A stretch of 37,313 nt of DNA from Gammaproteobacteria bacterium (GTDB taxonomy: Bacteria; Pseudomonadota; Gammaproteobacteria; PS1; Pseudothioglobaceae), in NCBI GenBank assembly GCA_008080915.1, contig VMDI01000025.1, forward strand, positions 1-37,313, written 5' to 3'. Position 1 is the stretch's first letter. Each line of letters begins with the position of its first letter. The notes under the pieces were generated by a model. The model ran no database searches. It saw only the letters and a program-made list of their open reading frames with translations, and was not told where the DNA came from. Position numbers and translations under genes: made by a program. This document shows, piece after piece, positions 34,644-37,313 of the stretch.

Positions 34644-35387
34644 TTACTTACTTATTTTATTGATTATTTTTACAATTTGTATATATCCCATGACAGCAAT
34701 GATCGGAAACAAAGACGCGAAAGCAATGAGACCAAAACCATCAATTAAAATATCTCTCCCATCGATTGAATGAGATAGGCCAATACCAAGAGCTGCTATT
34801 AAGGGAACTGTGACCGTCGATGTAGTAACACCTCCCGAATCAAATGCTAGAGGAATGATCTCTTTTGGTGATAGATAAACCAGAATAATAATAATAAGGT
34901 AGCCTGTTACAAAGAAATATAGAATTGGCAAACCATAAATTATTCTAATCACACCAACTAATAAACCCAAGCCTACCCCAATTGCTACCGCAATTCTTAG
35001 TGGCCAACTTTTAATAAAGCCTCCAGATGACTCCTCTGCTTTAATAGAAACAGCCAGTAATGAAGGTTCTGCTAATGTGGTTGATATGCCTATTAGAATC
35101 GCAAATAAATAAATCCAAAAATAATCTGACCAAGAGAATATATGCGAAGAGATGAATTCTTTACTGGTTAATTCATATGCCATTAACTTACCAATTGGAA
35201 AGAGTGTCTGTTCTAAACCAATGACAAAAAGGGTTAGCCCTATCCACACTGAGACTATACCGATAAAGATTTTTTTATTATCAGGAAAGGATTTTTTTAG
35301 AATGGCAAACTGGAAAAAGTAAATAATTCCAACGACTGGTGCAATGCTTATAAGCATGTCATGAGCAATTTTTATAATTTCACTCAT
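34644..35387 (-). CDS. DUF1538 family integral membrane protein (second copy)
   Basis: The 247-residue protein has six or seven hydrophobic segments and the same landmarks as its upstream neighbour. These are FFQFAILKKSF near the start, LTLFVIGLEQTLFPIG, ISTTLAEPSLLAVS after the third segment, and AFDSGGVTTSTVTVPLIAALGIGL plus DGFGLIAFASLFPI near the end. The Gly/Ser/Thr-rich DSGGVTT and acidic AEP motifs inside or beside membrane segments suggest a substrate or ion path. The function of the family is not established. It starts four bases inside the end of the first DUF1538 gene (ATGA). Confidence 0.82.
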   Translation of the reverse strand: MSEIIKIAHDMLISIAPVVGIIYFFQFAILKKSFPDNKKIFIGIVSVWIGLTLFVIGLEQTLFPIGKLMAYELTSKEFISSHIFSWSDYFWIYLFAILIGISTTLAEPSLLAVSIKAEESSGGFIKSWPLRIAVAIGVGLGLLVGVIRIIYGLPILYFFVTGYLIIIILVYLSPKEIIPLAFDSGGVTTSTVTVPLIAALGIGLSHSIDGRDILIDGFGLIAFASLFPIIAVMGYIQIVKIINKISK

Positions 35388-36118
35388 AAAAACATTCCAA
35401 AGATAAGAACTCCAATGATTGGCACTACAGAGGCAATTGCTATTAGACCGAACCCATCAACAAGAGGATTCCTTCCCCTAATAGAGCTGGCAAGACCGAC
35501 ACCAATTGCAACAATAAGAGGAACGGTGATTGCAGATGTAGTAACCCCTCCTGAGTCATAGGCGATTCCGATAATATACTCAGGGGCGAGAGGTGTGAGC
35601 AATATAACTAAAAGATAAAGGATAATGATGATTGAATGAGTAGACCAATTCTTAAGAATTTTTAATACACCCAATATGACCGAAATTCCGACGCAAAAGG
35701 CAATAATTGATCTAAACATATTCTGAAAACTCTTCCTTGCCTCATCAGTTGACTCAATGATTTGAGACTCCTGTATGGCTTTAGCAACTTCTCCGGAAAT
35801 AACAATTAAATCGGGTTCTGCGATAGTCACTCCAAATCCTAATGCAAAACCAAAAATTAATAACCAGGATAAGGATGCCCTCTCAACAAAGTTATAAGCT
35901 AGGTTTTCTCCTGCCGGAAAAAAACCAATCTTAAGACCAAACACGAAAAAGGTTAGGCCTAGAATAATCAGTAATAGGCCTTCGAGAATGAGTAAAAGAT
36001 CATCCAAAGGCTTTTGAATAACAAATATCTGAAAAAAACCGACGACTATAATGATGGGTAATAGGTCTTTAATGCTCTCAATAATACTTTGAAAAATTTT
36101 TCTACCAGTTCGGGTCAT
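35384..36118 (-). CDS. DUF1538 family integral membrane protein (first copy)
   Basis: The 244-residue membrane protein heads the minus-strand cassette. Landmarks: VVGFFQIFVIQKPL, LTFFVFGLKIGFFPAGENLAY, GVTIAEPDLIVISGEV, then IAYDSGGVTTSAITVPLIVAIGVGL and DGFGLIAIASVVPIIGVL. These align one-for-one with the second copy, so the pair are paralogues, probably partners in a heteromeric membrane complex. No Shine-Dalgarno or convincing promoter was recognised in the 56-base gap shared with the divergent pabC-mltG gene. Confidence 0.82.
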   Translation of the reverse strand: MTRTGRKIFQSIIESIKDLLPIIIVVGFFQIFVIQKPLDDLLLILEGLLLIILGLTFFVFGLKIGFFPAGENLAYNFVERASLSWLLIFGFALGFGVTIAEPDLIVISGEVAKAIQESQIIESTDEARKSFQNMFRSIIAFCVGISVILGVLKILKNWSTHSIIIILYLLVILLTPLAPEYIIGIAYDSGGVTTSAITVPLIVAIGVGLASSIRGRNPLVDGFGLIAIASVVPIIGVLIFGMFL

Positions 36119-36174
36119 TGACTGTAAAAATAGGATTCAATTCAAGATAATTTTCTAAATCATCATAACAAATC

Positions 36175-37313
36175 ATGAAGTCTATTGTTCTTATAAATGG
36201 AAAAAAACAATCTCGTCTTTTGGTGATGAATCGAAACACACAATTTGGCGATGGAGTCTTTGAGACAATTCTTTATAAAGATCGTTTTTTGTATTTTTGG
36301 GATGATCACTTTAAAAGATTGGAAAAAGGAAGGAAGTCTTTAGAAATTAGACCAATTAAAGAATCTGTCTTATTAAAAGATATTAAAAAAGCAACCGCTC
36401 AATTAGATAAAGGCAGTTATGCAATAAAAATCATTCTATCAAGAGGAAAGACTGAGAGAGGTTATGGTTACAGTCAGGACATCAAACCTGATAGAGTAAT
36501 CATTATTTCAAAAATTAGTTCAGCAACAAAAGATAAATTTGATCTATCTGTTTGTCAATCAGGATATTTCAGTAATCCTCAATTATCTAAAATTAAGCAT
36601 TGCAATCGATTGCAAGAAGTTCTTGCTAGAAGATCCTTAGAATCTGATGAGTGTTTAATGCTGGATGAAAATGGAGAGGTCATTTCGACATCACAGGGAA
36701 ATATTTTTCTTATCAAAAATAATATTCTATACACTCCAATCATTGAAAAATCAGGTATCGAAGGCACAACCAGGGCTCAGATAATTTCATGTGCTCATGA
36801 GCTAAATATCAAGGTATCTATCAAAAATATAATACCTGATGAGGTGTATAAGTCTGATGAAATTTTCATGACAAACAGTATTGTTGGAATGAAAAAGTTT
36901 AACTCTTTTAAAGATAAATCTTTTACTAATAGCCCAGTGTTTGATCAATTAGAGCTAAAGTATTTGAGTCTTGGAGAAGAAAAAAAAATATTCATAGCCA
37001 AAAGTTTGGTACCCAAGTTTAAGGTTTATGGTTTTTTTGTCGGAATTTTTTTGCTAATTTTTGCATGGTTCTATTATGCAAAAGATTTGAATGTCTACTC
37101 TAATCAAATTTATCGCATAGATAACGGCACCTCTTTGAGTCAATTAATCAAGGATCTAAATCAGAAGTCCATTACTCGATCAAATGTTATGTCTTACCTA
37201 GTATCCACTTTATATCGTAATCAGAGTGTCAAGGCAGGCTATTATGAAGTACTAGAGAGTGATAATATTTTTGATCTATTCTCAAAGTTCTACCAAGGTA
37301 AAGTTGCTACAGT
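36175..37313 (+). CDS. pabC-mltG: Aminodeoxychorismate lyase fused to MltG transglycosylase (partial, runs off window)
   Basis: This frame is absent from the ORF track because it has no stop before the window end. From the ATG at 36175 it runs open for 379 codons. Residues 1 to about 270 are a fold-type IV PLP enzyme: NRNTQFGDGVFETILY, catalytic Lys141 in KIKHCNRLQEVL, ISTSQGNIFLI, YTPIIEKSGIEGTTR and DEIFMTNSIVGM, as in PabC, which makes 4-aminobenzoate for folate. Residues about 284-302 are a membrane segment (VYGFFVGIFLLIFAWFYYA). The rest (RIDNGTSLSQLIKDL, VKAGYYEV) matches the start of MltG, which cleaves nascent peptidoglycan. I checked every codon and found no stop between the two parts. 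An internal TTG start for MltG (37006) cannot be excluded. Confidence 0.85.
   Translation, partial: MKSIVLINGKKQSRLLVMNRNTQFGDGVFETILYKDRFLYFWDDHFKRLEKGRKSLEIRPIKESVLLKDIKKATAQLDKGSYAIKIILSRGKTERGYGYSQDIKPDRVIIISKISSATKDKFDLSVCQSGYFSNPQLSKIKHCNRLQEVLARRSLESDECLMLDENGEVISTSQGNIFLIKNNILYTPIIEKSGIEGTTRAQIISCAHELNIKVSIKNIIPDEVYKSDEIFMTNSIVGMKKFNSFKDKSFTNSPVFDQLELKYLSLGEEKKIFIAKSLVPKFKVYGFFVGIFLLIFAWFYYAKDLNVYSNQIYRIDNGTSLSQLIKDLNQKSITRSNVMSYLVSTLYRNQSVKAGYYEVLESDNIFDLFSKFYQGKVAT

Noticed and set aside
1-37313. CRISPR arrays, tRNA or rRNA genes, insertion sequences, prophage or toxin-antitoxin genes
   Set aside because: No spaced direct repeats, cloverleaf-like segments, transposase or integrase motifs were seen; all space is filled by housekeeping genes and short gaps.

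Overview
The window is a 37.3 kb stretch of AT-rich bacterial chromosome, densely packed with housekeeping genes. The gene families point to a gammaproteobacterium: an intact S10-spc-alpha ribosomal super-operon with a 37-residue RpmJ, plus Mpl, cytochrome c4, DsbC, RsmB, a DUF3530 hydrolase and a pabC-mltG pair. Low GC, short or overlapping gene junctions and no mobile DNA suggest a streamlined genome, perhaps marine (SUP05/Thioglobus-like or similar). No lineage-diagnostic gene is present, so that assignment is only a guess. I found no rRNA, tRNA, CRISPR array, insertion sequence or phage gene, and no gene-free stretch longer than about 110 bases.

Region 1 (1-14333, + strand): the last 17 codons of tuf, then the complete S10 (rpsJ to rpsQ), spc (rplN to rpmJ, including secY) and alpha (rpsM to rplQ) blocks in canonical order. 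rpsU and yqeY follow at the end of the alpha block. A near-consensus sigma70 promoter separates rpmJ from rpsM. Ribosomal protein L30 carries an unusual 53-residue Lys/Ala-rich N-terminal tail, and L3 and L17 carry acidic C-terminal tails.

Region 2 (14405-21749): a secreted DUF3530 alpha/beta hydrolase overlaps a TSUP-family permease gene. Mpl (peptidoglycan recycling) and MsrB (methionine sulfoxide repair) lie on the minus strand. The tRNA CCA-adding enzyme is on the plus strand and converges on a long AddB/RecB-like PD-(D/E)XK nuclease, which is preceded by the GTPase EngB.

Region 3 (21772-22866): a small monoheme cytochrome c and diheme cytochrome c4. The first has a near-consensus promoter with a perfect palindrome in its spacer. 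Two hairpins, one a strong terminator, lie between the genes.

Region 4 (22931-29709): a protein quality-control block, tig-clpP-clpX-hflX-lon, with touching or overlapping junctions. The ribosome-rescue GTPase HflX sits between ClpX and Lon.

Region 5 (29714-33210): rsmB and dsbC (minus strand), divergent from pepA, which ends at a strong terminator.

Region 6 (33261-36118, minus strand): the most intriguing part. Two paralogous DUF1538 membrane proteins are translationally coupled or closely spaced with a PII-like protein and a two-CBS-domain protein, followed by a membrane-anchored DUF302 protein. It looks like an uncharacterised transport system with dedicated nucleotide-sensing regulators.

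Region 7 (36175 to the end): one uninterrupted reading frame joining aminodeoxychorismate lyase (PabC) to the start of the membrane transglycosylase MltG. It is missing from the supplied ORF track, apparently because it runs off the window edge.
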